Assembly (NCBI GenBank): GCA_016935195.1
Contig: JAFGRL010000153.1
Span: forward strand, 1 to 32,595
Origin: Sedimentisphaerales bacterium
Lineage (GTDB): Bacteria > Planctomycetota > Phycisphaerae > Sedimentisphaerales > Anaerobacaceae
Direction of reading: 5' to 3'
DNA: 32,595 nt
The position numbers and the translations under genes are program-made. Below the pieces are notes generated by a model that saw nothing but the letters and a program-made list of their open reading frames with translations, had not been told where the DNA came from and did not search any database. Every line of letters starts with the position of its first letter. Position 1 is the stretch's first letter. Positions 16,370-25,031 of this stretch are shown here, piece by piece.

Positions 16370-18751
16370 GTGAGATTTGGAAGTTTGAGATTTTCAAATG
16401 TGGTTTTTTGCTGTTTACTCGGTATAGTTTTTACACCTGCCGTATATTCGCAGGTTGATTCTCAGTTATCCATCCAACCCAGTCCCCACCATCAAGATGC
16501 CGGGGCCTATGAAATATCTGAAATTAATATAGTTGGTAATCGAAGTATTAGTAACGCCGAGATTTTATCCGCAATACGCAGCAGGGTTGGTATGTTGTTT
16601 AACTCTGCTACGGCAGCTGAAGATGCCAGGCGGGTAGCTGAACTGCCGGATGTGCAATACGCATATTACAACAGTGTTATCGCCGACGCCAAAATGAGCC
16701 TGACATTTGTAGTCCTGGAGAAGAATGTTATCAGGTCTGTTCGATTTGTTGGCAATCATGGCCTCAAGGCCGATACTTTAAGGTCTAAACTGGATTTTAA
16801 GGCAGGTGACCGGCTTGATCCTGTTTCAGGGCAGATTGGGGTATTGAAGCTGAAAGAGTTCTATGAAAAAAAGGGCTATGCCTTTGTTGAGGTAACACTG
16901 GACGAAGAGAAATCCAGGTATGGTGAGTTAGTCTATAGCATTGATGAGGGCCCAAGGGTCAGGATTAGGAGGATTAGGTTCAAAGGTAATAAAGCCATAA
17001 GTAAAGGGCGGCTCAAAAAAGCAGTGAAACTAAAGACAAGGAAGTTTTTCATTTGGCCAAGCTATTATCGCAAAGAGATAGTTACAAATGGTGTGGTTAG
17101 ACTGCAAAAACTTTATCAAAAGAGGGGTTTTCTAAATAGCAGTGTAGCTATCGAGGAGGTTTTTTCTGAAAACCGCAACAGTGTCGATGTTACATTTACA
17201 ATTGACGAAGGGGTAATTTACACAATCGAGGAAATTATTGTAAGTGGTAACAAACATTTTAGCAAAGGCCGAGTTAAGGCCGAGCTCAAAATTGGGCAGG
17301 GAGATGTTTTTAATAAGCTAAGGGCACAGGCTGACCTCAATCGGCTCATTAAGCTGTACCGTGAGAATGGTTTTATTCATTCGAATGTACGGATGGAGCG
17401 TAAGTTTGTTTCAGATGCCACCGTGGCTGTCGAGTTTAATATAGCAGAAGGTGAGCGTTTTCGGATTGGCCGGATTAATATAACCGGCAATCAAAATGTC
17501 CGGGACAAGGTCGTTCGACGCGTCTTGGATGAGTATGATTTTCAGCCCGGCCTGTGGTATAACGCTTACATTGCTCGAGGCGATGGCAGAGGCCAGTTGG
17601 AGAAAATAGTCCAAAGGTCAGTTTTAACCGAGCAAAATGGTGCTGTGATTACACCTGTCGGCCAGGAGCCAAATCAGAGGGATGCACAGGTCAGTATCGT
17701 GGAAGGCCGGACGGGTATGGTAATTCTCGGAGCAGGCGTAGCCACTGACAGCGGAGTTATTGGTCAACTTGTCTTTAACCAGATGAATTTTGATATAGGT
17801 GACTGGCCTGAGAGTTTTGAGCAGTTTATTACCGGCAAGGCCTTTAGAGGTGCGGGGCAAAGTTTGAGAATCGCCTTGGAACCTGGGACAGAAGTTAGTC
17901 AGTATTCGGTAAGTTTCACTGAGCCTTATTTCCAGGACAGGCCCGTCTCACTGGATGTCGTCGGCTCGAGTTACAAGCGCGGCAGAGAAAGTTATTACGA
18001 AGGCAGAACCAAAGGATATGTCGGATTTGAGCGGCGCTATCGCGACCGTTGGCGCAGGAGTTTGGGCATCAGAGTTGAGAACGTTAAGGTCGATGGTATT
18101 GACAGTGATGCACCGCAGGAAATTATCGATGTTCAGGGTGATAATGCTCTGACAGGTGTGAGATTAGGTTTTGGTCGAGATAATACAGACAGCAAATTCA
18201 ATCCAGCCAGAGGAGATGATTTTGAGGTCGGTTATGAACAGGTCGCAGGAGAGCACGATTTTGGGGTATTAAGCGGTACCTACAGAAAGTTCTGGACTCT
18301 TTACGAAGACTTCGATGAGCGAAAGACTATTCTTGCAGCAAAAGTTCATGCTGCCACAACCTTAGGTGATGCACCGCCTTTTGAGAAGTTTTATGCCGGC
18401 GGTATGGCAAGTATAAGAGGTTTTGATTATCGCGGCGTAAGCACAAGAGGCCTTCAAACAAATGTACCCGTACCCCAGCAGAATGACCCGATTGGCAGCG
18501 ACTGGATATTCCTGGCGAATGCTGAGGTTACGGTGCCGTTGATTGGTGAAAATTTTGCGGCTCTGTTGTTTGTTGACAGCGGAACTATCGATTCAGGATG
18601 TTACCGAGTCTCAGCAGGTACGGGCATACAGATATTAATACCTCAGTGGTTCGGGCCTGTACCAATGAGATTTGGGGTTGCCACGCCTTTATTGAAAGAT
18701 GATAGTGACGAAACCGAGTTTTTTACTTTTTCTATAGGTCGGCTTTTTTAG
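16370..18751 (+). CDS. bamA: Outer membrane protein assembly factor BamA
   Basis: BamA inserts beta-barrel proteins into the outer membrane. The 793-residue protein starts at GTG with a signal peptide (residues 1-27, likely cut after A-V-Y-S). Five POTRA domains follow, beginning near residues 47, 119, 194, 282 and 363, each with an I-x-x-I-x-x-x-G-N type opening strand. The barrel runs from about 447 to the C-terminal Phe (S-I-G-R-L-F), with the loop-6 motif I-R-G-F-D preceded by FYAGG near residue 675. Five POTRAs is the proteobacterial number. It heads the skp-lpxD-lpxC/fabZ-lpxA run, the same order as in many diderms. Confidence 0.95.
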   Translation: MRFGSLRFSNVVFCCLLGIVFTPAVYSQVDSQLSIQPSPHHQDAGAYEISEINIVGNRSISNAEILSAIRSRVGMLFNSATAAEDARRVAELPDVQYAYYNSVIADAKMSLTFVVLEKNVIRSVRFVGNHGLKADTLRSKLDFKAGDRLDPVSGQIGVLKLKEFYEKKGYAFVEVTLDEEKSRYGELVYSIDEGPRVRIRRIRFKGNKAISKGRLKKAVKLKTRKFFIWPSYYRKEIVTNGVVRLQKLYQKRGFLNSSVAIEEVFSENRNSVDVTFTIDEGVIYTIEEIIVSGNKHFSKGRVKAELKIGQGDVFNKLRAQADLNRLIKLYRENGFIHSNVRMERKFVSDATVAVEFNIAEGERFRIGRINITGNQNVRDKVVRRVLDEYDFQPGLWYNAYIARGDGRGQLEKIVQRSVLTEQNGAVITPVGQEPNQRDAQVSIVEGRTGMVILGAGVATDSGVIGQLVFNQMNFDIGDWPESFEQFITGKAFRGAGQSLRIALEPGTEVSQYSVSFTEPYFQDRPVSLDVVGSSYKRGRESYYEGRTKGYVGFERRYRDRWRRSLGIRVENVKVDGIDSDAPQEIIDVQGDNALTGVRLGFGRDNTDSKFNPARGDDFEVGYEQVAGEHDFGVLSGTYRKFWTLYEDFDERKTILAAKVHAATTLGDAPPFEKFYAGGMASIRGFDYRGVSTRGLQTNVPVPQQNDPIGSDWIFLANAEVTVPLIGENFAALLFVDSGTIDSGCYRVSAGTGIQILIPQWFGPVPMRFGVATPLLKDDSDETEFFTFSIGRLF

Positions 18752-18797
18752 GTATCATTATCACTGAATTAGTAAGGTAGGTTGAAAGGATTATCTT

Positions 18798-19388
18798 ATG
18801 AACTTTAGAATTGTGCTTTTGATTTGTTTGGTGAGCGTTGTTTTTTTAATGGTCGGTTTCGAACCCAGCAGTGCCGAACCTCAGGCCGAGACGGCGGGTA
18901 TAAAAATCGGCGTTGTCAGCATAAAGCAGATATTTGCCGATTCCAAAAAGAACGAGAAGTCGGAACAGCAGGCTCAGGCTCAAAAGGAAAAGATTCTTGC
19001 TGAACTGGAAAAACTTGGCAAGGAAGTAGAGGCGTCCGAAGCGGGCCTTAGGGTGCTCAAGCCCGGCAGCAGCGATTATATGGCGGCTGCGAAAGAGGCA
19101 TTACAAAAGCGAGCAAACCTGCAGGCACAGCAAAAGTTTTATGAGCAGCAGATGGCTATGGAGTTTCAGCAGCGGATTGAAAAATTTTATAAAGACATCT
19201 TGCGTATCGCCGGCGAAGTTGCCGAAGAAAAGGGCCTGGCTTTGATTCTTACCAAGGATGAGACCGAATTTCCTGCATTGAGCCTGAACGATACTATGTT
19301 AGCCATACGAACGCACAAGCTGCTTTACAGTGGCGGCTGTTTGGATATTACCGAGCAGGTAATGACTCGGATTGATGCTGAGAAGTAA
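18798..19388 (+). CDS. Skp/OmpH-family periplasmic chaperone
   Basis: A 196-residue protein with an N-terminal signal peptide (hydrophobic about 4-20, likely cut near S-S-A-E at 25-28), then the OmpH pattern: a strand IGVVSIKQIF followed by long Lys/Glu/Gln-rich helices (about 55-140) and the returning EVAEEKGLALILTKDE segment. Skp trimers hold unfolded outer-membrane proteins in the periplasm on the way to BamA. Placement between bamA and lpxD is the standard one. AAAGGA precedes the ATG. The family assignment is firmer than the exact name skp. Confidence 0.88.
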   Translation: MNFRIVLLICLVSVVFLMVGFEPSSAEPQAETAGIKIGVVSIKQIFADSKKNEKSEQQAQAQKEKILAELEKLGKEVEASEAGLRVLKPGSSDYMAAAKEALQKRANLQAQQKFYEQQMAMEFQQRIEKFYKDILRIAGEVAEEKGLALILTKDETEFPALSLNDTMLAIRTHKLLYSGGCLDITEQVMTRIDAEK

Positions 19389-19442
19389 TTATCTTTATTG
19401 GTTGATGACATTATGACCAATTGCTTGAGGCCTTAAATAAAA

Positions 19443-20498
19443 ATGAAGGTAACTATAGCAGAGTTGGCACAAAAGCTAAAAGCCGATTTGGTTGCGGATT
19501 CCGAAAAGGCCTGTGAACTTATTGAGGCCGTGGGGCCTATTGAGACAGCGGCGCCATCAACGGTTACCTTTATCAAGGATAACAAGAGAGTTTCAGAACT
19601 GCGGAACTCTCAAGCAGGTGCTGTGATTGTTGCCAGGCAGATTGAGGCCTTTACAAAGCCTCAATTAATCGTTGAAGATGTTGATAAGGCTTTGATTAAA
19701 ACTCTGGATATATTTGCACCACGCTTACATAGACCTGCTGAAGGAGTTGACCCGACCGCTAAAATTGCAGCAGGCGTCAGGATAGCCCAGGGAGTTTCTA
19801 TTGGCCCGTCGGTGGTTATTGATAAGGGTGTTGAAATCGGAGAAAAAACAGTAATATCCAGCGGCTGCGCAATAGGTGAGAATTCAAAAATCGGCAGCAA
19901 CTGCAGGCTTGATAGTAACGTCGTTATTTACCACAACTGTATTATAGGAAATAGTGTTATCATCCAGGCCAATACCACGATAGGCTCAACTGGCTTTGGT
20001 TACTCTTTCATAGACGGCAGTCATAGGCTAATACCACACAATGGCGGGGTTGTAATAGAGGCTTTTGTCGAAATAGGAGCTAATTGTTGTGTTGACAGGG
20101 CCAAGTTTAGAAACACTGTCATCGGTGCCGGAACGAAGATAGACAATCTTGTCCAAATCGCCCATAATGTTGTTATAGGTAAGTGTTGTCTTTTAGCAGG
20201 GCAGGCTGGTATAGGCGGCAGCAGCAGATTGGGAGATGGCGTCGTATTAGGTGGCGGGGTGGGAGTATCGGATAATATAAAAGTCGGCGAAGGTACACAG
20301 GTTGGTGCTACATCGCTTGTTATTAAGAGCAAACCAGCAGGAAAGCAGTTATTCGGTACACCGGCTATGGATAAGACCAGGGCATTTCGCATAATTGGTT
20401 TGACCAGACGTTTACCGAAGCTTGTCGAGTTGTTAAAGCAACTGGATGAAAGGGTTAGAAAACTTGAAGCTTCAAAAAACAATAAAAAGCGAGATTAA
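19443..20498 (+). CDS. lpxD: UDP-3-O-acylglucosamine N-acyltransferase
   Basis: LpxD adds the second hydroxyacyl chain to UDP-3-O-acyl-glucosamine in lipid A synthesis. The 351-residue protein has the N-terminal uridine-binding domain (with T-F-I-K-D near residue 41), a left-handed beta helix of hexapeptide repeats (about 100-310) with G-S-T-G-F-G-Y and the catalytic His241 in V-Q-I-A-H-N-V-V-I-G, and a C-terminal helix (L-V-E-L-L-K-Q-L-D-E-R-V-R-K-L-E). The last 53 bases overlap the next gene if its ATG at 20446 is used. No clear Shine-Dalgarno is visible before the start. Confidence 0.95.
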   Translation: MKVTIAELAQKLKADLVADSEKACELIEAVGPIETAAPSTVTFIKDNKRVSELRNSQAGAVIVARQIEAFTKPQLIVEDVDKALIKTLDIFAPRLHRPAEGVDPTAKIAAGVRIAQGVSIGPSVVIDKGVEIGEKTVISSGCAIGENSKIGSNCRLDSNVVIYHNCIIGNSVIIQANTTIGSTGFGYSFIDGSHRLIPHNGGVVIEAFVEIGANCCVDRAKFRNTVIGAGTKIDNLVQIAHNVVIGKCCLLAGQAGIGGSSRLGDGVVLGGGVGVSDNIKVGEGTQVGATSLVIKSKPAGKQLFGTPAMDKTRAFRIIGLTRRLPKLVELLKQLDERVRKLEASKNNKKRD

Positions 20499-21774
20499 AA
20501 TATCCGGTAAAGGATTGTTCGCAGGAAAGGAAACAAAAGCAATCTTTCGCCCGGCCGCAGAGGACTCAGGGATAGTTTTTATTCGTACCGATGTGCCCGA
20601 GCTGGTTATGATAGATGCTGTTGTTAGCAACCTTGCCGAACGTAGTCGGCGGACCAGTATAAAAAAAGGTTCGGTGAGTGTGGAGACAATCGAGCATTGT
20701 CTGGCAGCCGTCAGCTCGCTGTGTATTGATAATCTGATTATAGAAATAAATGGTCTGGAAATGCCGGCTCCTGACTGCAGCAGTGAAGCTTACCTGAAAA
20801 ATCTTAAAAAGGCCGGTTTGGTTGAGCAGAAGGCAGCCCGGAAGGAGTTTGTTATCAATGAGCCGATTAGTATCACTTCCGGAGATGCTTCAATATATGC
20901 GCTGCCATACTCAGATGATGGGCTGAACATTACTTACGACCTTGACTACAGAGGCCATACAGGTATTGGCAGGCAGATTTTCAGTTGTCGGGTAACCCCG
21001 GAGGGCTTTGAGAAAGACCTTGCTCCTGCACGAACTTTTTTGCTTGAAGCTGAAGCCAAGCAGTTTCAGGCACGCGGGATGGGGACCCACCTCGGACCAC
21101 GTGATATTCTAGTCATAGGTTCTGACGGGCCTATTAAAAACAGCTTTAGATTTCCCAACGAATGCGTCCGGCACAAAATTGTTGATTTAATTGGCGACCT
21201 TGTGTTGGTTGGAAGGGCTGTCAAAGGCAGAATTGTCGCCTACAAGAGCGGCCATACGTTAAATCAGCAGCTTGTGAAAAGGCTATACACAGCAGCTCAA
21301 AGACAGGAACGCATTGAGAAAAAGGGAACCGACGCCGTTCTCAATATTCGTCAGATTGCCAGGATTTTACCTCACAGGTATCCATTTTTGCTTGTAGATA
21401 AAGTGGTTGATATCGAGGGCGATCGGCGAATCGAAGGGATAAAAAATGTAAGCTTCAACGAGCAATTCTTTCAGGGACATTTCCCCGGCACACCGATTAT
21501 GCCAGGCGTGCTCGTTGTAGAGGCAATGGCCCAGCTCTCCGGACTGCTGTTTGCTCAGCGACTTGAGCTTACGGGCAAATTGGCGGTACTGCTTAGTATG
21601 GATGGCGTCAAGCTCCGCAAGGCAGTTGTGCCGGGCGACCAGCTTGTTCTTACTGCTGAAACTGTCAGGCTCAAGAAAAGAACCGCCCAGTGTAACTGCA
21701 AAGCTATGGTTGGCCAGACGGTGGTTGCTGAAGCACAAATCAGATTTATGCTTGTGGATGACGAGAAGGTCTGA
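20446..21774 (+). CDS. lpxC/fabZ: LpxC-FabZ fusion: UDP-3-O-acyl-GlcNAc deacetylase / 3-hydroxyacyl-ACP dehydratase
   Basis: One 442-residue frame encodes two enzymes. Residues about 1-290 are LpxC, the zinc deacetylase that commits lipid A synthesis: Glu83-His84, His243 and Asp247 in V-R-H-K-I-V-D, and His270 in S-G-H match the E. coli ligands and catalytic residues with an offset of five. Residues about 298-442 are FabZ, with PHRYPFLLVDKV, catalytic His345 in Q-G-H-F-P-G and Glu359 in V-E-A-M-A-Q. FabZ dehydrates the hydroxyacyl-ACP that LpxA and LpxD use, so the fusion joins competing uses of one substrate. Such fusions are known in Bacteroidetes and some other diderms. A TTG at 20464 is an alternative start; both overlap lpxD. 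Confidence 0.95.
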   Translation: MKGLENLKLQKTIKSEIKISGKGLFAGKETKAIFRPAAEDSGIVFIRTDVPELVMIDAVVSNLAERSRRTSIKKGSVSVETIEHCLAAVSSLCIDNLIIEINGLEMPAPDCSSEAYLKNLKKAGLVEQKAARKEFVINEPISITSGDASIYALPYSDDGLNITYDLDYRGHTGIGRQIFSCRVTPEGFEKDLAPARTFLLEAEAKQFQARGMGTHLGPRDILVIGSDGPIKNSFRFPNECVRHKIVDLIGDLVLVGRAVKGRIVAYKSGHTLNQQLVKRLYTAAQRQERIEKKGTDAVLNIRQIARILPHRYPFLLVDKVVDIEGDRRIEGIKNVSFNEQFFQGHFPGTPIMPGVLVVEAMAQLSGLLFAQRLELTGKLAVLLSMDGVKLRKAVVPGDQLVLTAETVRLKKRTAQCNCKAMVGQTVVAEAQIRFMLVDDEKV

Positions 21775-21798
21775 GATTATATTTTGGGCAAAGATTAT

Positions 21799-22608
21799 AT
21801 GGCTAAAATACATCCAAGTGCGGTTATTCATAAAAGTGCGAATCTCGACGATCGCGTTACAGTAGGTCCAAACTGTGTTATTCAAAGCGGTGTTTCAATC
21901 GGTTCTGGTACGATTCTCGATGCGAATGTGGTGATTGCCAAGGATGTGAGGATTGGTCGGGGCAATCATTTCTTTGCAAACTCTGTGATAGGTGCAAGGC
22001 CGCAGGTATTGAGTTTAAAGTCCGAAGCAGAAATCGGAGGCCTTGTTTTTGGGGATGATAACATTATTCGAGAACAGGTAACTATCCACCCGAGTATTAA
22101 TCAGGATGAGCAGACAAAGATTGGAAGCGGCAATTTCCTTATGATTGGCGCGCATATCGGGCATGATTGTATAATAGAGGATAAAACTATTATTAGTAAT
22201 TACGTCCAGATAAGTGGCCACTGCAGGATTGAAACGGGAGTCTGGCTTAGCGGAATGGTGGCTATACATCAGTTTGTGACGGTTGGCAAGTGGTGCTATG
22301 CAGCAGGTCTTACCGGTATTAATCGTGATATACCACCATTTCTGATTGTCAGTGGCCACTATCCTCCTAAAGTGCGGGGTGTCAATAAGCGAGGCATGAA
22401 GCGGGCCGGCTTAACTGAACTGCAACAGCAAAGAGTGATGGAAGCCTATAAAAAGCTCTATCGACGCAGTGAACAGCCTTTGCTCGACAGGGCCAGGGAT
22501 TTGGCCGGACAGGAAGGACTTGATGACAATGTTCATACAATGGTAGAGGCAATCATCAGAAGCAGCCAGCATCGCTTTGGCAGATATCTTGAGCAGTTTA
22601 GAGACTAA
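21799..22608 (+). CDS. lpxA: Acyl-ACP--UDP-N-acetylglucosamine O-acyltransferase
   Basis: LpxA performs the first lipid A step, moving a hydroxyacyl chain from ACP to UDP-GlcNAc. From the ATG at 21799 the protein is 269 residues, close to the 262 of E. coli. It has hexapeptide repeats starting IHPSAVI, His119 and catalytic His122 in G-A-H-I-G-H-D-C, the V-A-I-H-Q-F-V-T-V-G segment, and a helical C-terminus beginning G-V-N-K-R-G-M-K-R-A-G. A TTG at 21784 would add five residues (M-G-K-D-Y) that are not typical of the family. It follows the fusion gene by 24 bases. Confidence 0.95.
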   Translation: MAKIHPSAVIHKSANLDDRVTVGPNCVIQSGVSIGSGTILDANVVIAKDVRIGRGNHFFANSVIGARPQVLSLKSEAEIGGLVFGDDNIIREQVTIHPSINQDEQTKIGSGNFLMIGAHIGHDCIIEDKTIISNYVQISGHCRIETGVWLSGMVAIHQFVTVGKWCYAAGLTGINRDIPPFLIVSGHYPPKVRGVNKRGMKRAGLTELQQQRVMEAYKKLYRRSEQPLLDRARDLAGQEGLDDNVHTMVEAIIRSSQHRFGRYLEQFRD

Positions 22609-22659
22609 AAACCATCTCTTTTTAGCTGTAACTAAAAACGCAATATAAAGAGGCCTTCA

Positions 22660-23670
22660 ATGAAGGAGAAGAAAATACGCACTGCTGTTGTTGGTGCAGG
22701 TAAGATGGGAACTATCCATGCCAGACTCTATAGTCAACTGGCTCAAAGTAAACTCATCGGCATAGTAGATCAAGATAAAGCTAAGGCAAAAAAGCTTGCC
22801 CGAAAATACAAATGTGACCCCTTCGATAACTGTAACGATATTCTTGATAAGGTCGAAGCGGTAACAATAGCCACACCTACCGTGACGCACCTTGACTTGG
22901 CAAGCCCTTTTATTGAAAACGGTATCGCAGTAATGATAGAAAAGCCTTTGGCCTCTACTTCCAAACAGGGCATAAAATTGGTCGAACATGCAAAAAAACA
23001 CAACACTCTCGTAGCTGTAGGACACAGCGAAAGATGCAATCCTGTTGTCCAGGCAATAAAACGGTTAAAGATAGAGCCAAAATTCATTGAGGCGACTCGC
23101 ATCAGCCCATATCCTTTTCGGTCAACCGATATCGGAGTTGTGCATGATATTATGATACATGATATAGACATAATACTCTCCCTGGCTGGGCGTGAGATCG
23201 AAAAGGTTGATGCGGTAGGCGTAAATGTCATCGATGAGCAGGAGGATATCTGCAATGCTCGGATTGTCTTCAAGAATGGCTGTATCGCCAATATTACGGC
23301 ATCAAGGCTTGCCCTAAAAACCGAAAGAAAGGTGAGAGTATTCAGTAAAGAAGCCTACCTGAGTGTTGACTATCTCAAGCGGCAGGGGACAGTAATCAAG
23401 GCTGATCCTAATACAGATATAATCGCGAAAGTCAGAGAGCTCAAAAAGAAAGGGAAATTCGGTCTTTTGAAAGTCAATTGGCCTGAGCTGCTGCATATAG
23501 AAAAGCTTGATGTAGACGATAAAGAACCGCTGAGAGTTGAACAGGAGAGCTTCTTGCGGGCTGTTGCTGATAAAGACCTTAAACCGGAGGTAAGTGCCGA
23601 AGAAGGATTAGCGGCCGTTAAGTGTGCCGAGTTAATTCTTGATTCTGTCAGAAAACACAAATGGGTCTGA
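22660..23670 (+). CDS. Gfo/Idh/MocA-family NAD(P)-dependent oxidoreductase
   Basis: A 336-residue dehydrogenase with an N-terminal Rossmann fold (A-V-V-G-A-G-K-M-G, residues 10-18), the E-K-P motif (Lys95), G-H-S-E-R near residue 122, and H-D-I-M-I-H-D-I-D-I-I around His167 and Asp171, which are the usual catalytic positions. Family members oxidise sugars or sugar nucleotides. It lies 51 bases after lpxA with GAGG before the ATG, so it is likely in the lipid A operon. A UDP-GlcNAc 3-dehydrogenase (GnnA-like) role is possible, but the partner aminotransferase GnnB is not in the window. Substrate therefore unassigned. Confidence 0.88.
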   Translation: MKEKKIRTAVVGAGKMGTIHARLYSQLAQSKLIGIVDQDKAKAKKLARKYKCDPFDNCNDILDKVEAVTIATPTVTHLDLASPFIENGIAVMIEKPLASTSKQGIKLVEHAKKHNTLVAVGHSERCNPVVQAIKRLKIEPKFIEATRISPYPFRSTDIGVVHDIMIHDIDIILSLAGREIEKVDAVGVNVIDEQEDICNARIVFKNGCIANITASRLALKTERKVRVFSKEAYLSVDYLKRQGTVIKADPNTDIIAKVRELKKKGKFGLLKVNWPELLHIEKLDVDDKEPLRVEQESFLRAVADKDLKPEVSAEEGLAAVKCAELILDSVRKHKWV

Positions 23671-23710
23671 CGGCCTATATATGCTGATCTAACTAATAAG
23701 TTACTATAAT

Positions 23711-23756
23711 CCTCAAGGTTGATAGCATAATGCAGTATCTGAATCAATCTTTGAGG
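23711..23756. terminator. Candidate bidirectional terminator between convergent genes
   Basis: CCTCAAGGTTGAT (23711-23723) and ATCAATCTTTGAGG (23743-23756) are reverse complements apart from one bulged base and one mismatch, with a 19-base loop. The hairpin lies between two genes pointing at each other. CTTTTT follows eight bases later on the plus strand. No T-run directly abuts the stem, so strength is uncertain. Confidence 0.4.
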
Positions 23757-23766
23757 CTGAAACTTT

Positions 23767-24978
23767 TTAAATTCTTGAACCGTTTGCCAGATATGCCGTT
23801 TTCGGCAGGCCGCCGGTAAGGGGCAGTGCGTATTCGACAAATTTCTCAGTAATACCATTGCCGCTGCTGTTAATAAATTCGGTCGGCATTGATTTCGTTT
23901 TCTCAGCTACATTGCTAAGCTCAGTTCTGAACAATTCAACTTTGTAATCGCTGCCATTGGCTACCCTTTTTATTGCAACCGAGCCGTTATCTTCGGCCAT
24001 AGCGTATTGAACCGCATGGCGTCCACACCAGCGAGCCTCACGAACATCCACCTCGGACTGCAAACCCGGAAAACTCCTCTGCAGATAACCAAAGGTATCA
24101 GCACGAACACGCTTTATCTTCAAATTGCTCTTGACCTGGCTTGCCAAAAAATCGGCAATGATTCCAGTCCCTGACAAAGTGATGTTGCCGTGTGCGTCTT
24201 TTTCTCTTTTTGCCATTAGCTTTTCAGCCCAGGTAACACCATCTTTGTCACAGATTCCTTCACTTACCACAACTACACATCTTCTTAGTTTTTTGTAAAC
24301 TGCATCAACATCGGCAAGAAAATCATCTATTGAAATTCCTCTTTCGGGAACATACACAAGATGCGGCCCGTCATCGTCTCTTTGCCTGCCCAGCACAGAA
24401 GAAGCCGTGAGAAATCCGGCATGCCTGCCCATTACCACGTCGATCTTTACACCTGGCAGAGCCCGATTATCCAATTCGTCACCCACCAAAGCACTGGCGA
24501 CGAATTTTGCCGCTGTGCCGTAGCCGGGACAGTGGTCTGTAACTAATAAATCGTTGTCAACTGTCTTGGGAATGTGAAAAGCGCGCAGCTCAAAATCCGC
24601 CTTATCAGCCATATCGTTTATAATATGGGCGGTATTTGCCGAATCGTTGCCGCCTATATAAAAAAAGTATCTTATGTTTCGCTTCTCGAATGTTTCGAAT
24701 ATCTTCTCACAGTATTTTGAATCAGGCTTATCTCTGGTAGTACCCAGCGCAGAAGAAGGAGAAGCCGCTACTATCTCCAGGGTCTCCTGTGTCAAATGCT
24801 TCAAATCTATAAAATTATCTTTGACCATCCCTGCAACACCGTGTACCGCGCCGTAAAGCCCTTCGATTTCCGGCTGTTTTCTCGCTTCCTCGATTACACC
24901 TACCAAAGAAGCATTTATCACTCCCGTTGGCCCACCTGATTGTCCAACAACTGCGTTTGCTTTTGGTGCACTTGTCAT
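23767..24978 (-). CDS. 6-phosphofructokinase, pyrophosphate-dependent type by key residues
   Basis: A 403-residue PfkA-fold enzyme phosphorylating fructose-6-phosphate. Near the N-terminus is G-Q-S-G-G-P-T. The donor motif is G-G-N-D-S (109-113), so the position that is Gly104 in ATP-using E. coli PfkA is Asp112 here. The catalytic loop is P-K-T-V-D-N-D (137-143), with Lys138 where ATP enzymes have Gly. Asp plus Lys at these two sites is the established mark of PPi-dependent enzymes. M-G-R-H-A-G (183-188) binds substrate. A PPi enzyme is reversible and can serve glycolysis and gluconeogenesis. A good promoter and AGAAGG lie upstream. Confidence 0.9.
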   Translation of the reverse strand: MTSAPKANAVVGQSGGPTGVINASLVGVIEEARKQPEIEGLYGAVHGVAGMVKDNFIDLKHLTQETLEIVAASPSSALGTTRDKPDSKYCEKIFETFEKRNIRYFFYIGGNDSANTAHIINDMADKADFELRAFHIPKTVDNDLLVTDHCPGYGTAAKFVASALVGDELDNRALPGVKIDVVMGRHAGFLTASSVLGRQRDDDGPHLVYVPERGISIDDFLADVDAVYKKLRRCVVVVSEGICDKDGVTWAEKLMAKREKDAHGNITLSGTGIIADFLASQVKSNLKIKRVRADTFGYLQRSFPGLQSEVDVREARWCGRHAVQYAMAEDNGSVAIKRVANGSDYKVELFRTELSNVAEKTKSMPTEFINSSGNGITEKFVEYALPLTGGLPKTAYLANGSRI

Positions 24979-25031
24979 TTTGTACCTTCTCTGAAAAAAA
25001 AATATGTACTCTGTTGAATTACGAACGAGCT

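Noticed and set aside
21367-21885. Antisense open frame of 172 codons across the FabZ domain and lpxA start
   Set aside because: Overlaps confident genes on the other strand; no recognisable domain.
22619-22638. TTTTTAG/CTAAAAA hairpin after lpxA
   Set aside because: Seven A/T-rich pairs only, no T-run after it, and the next gene is close with the same orientation; too weak to call a terminator.
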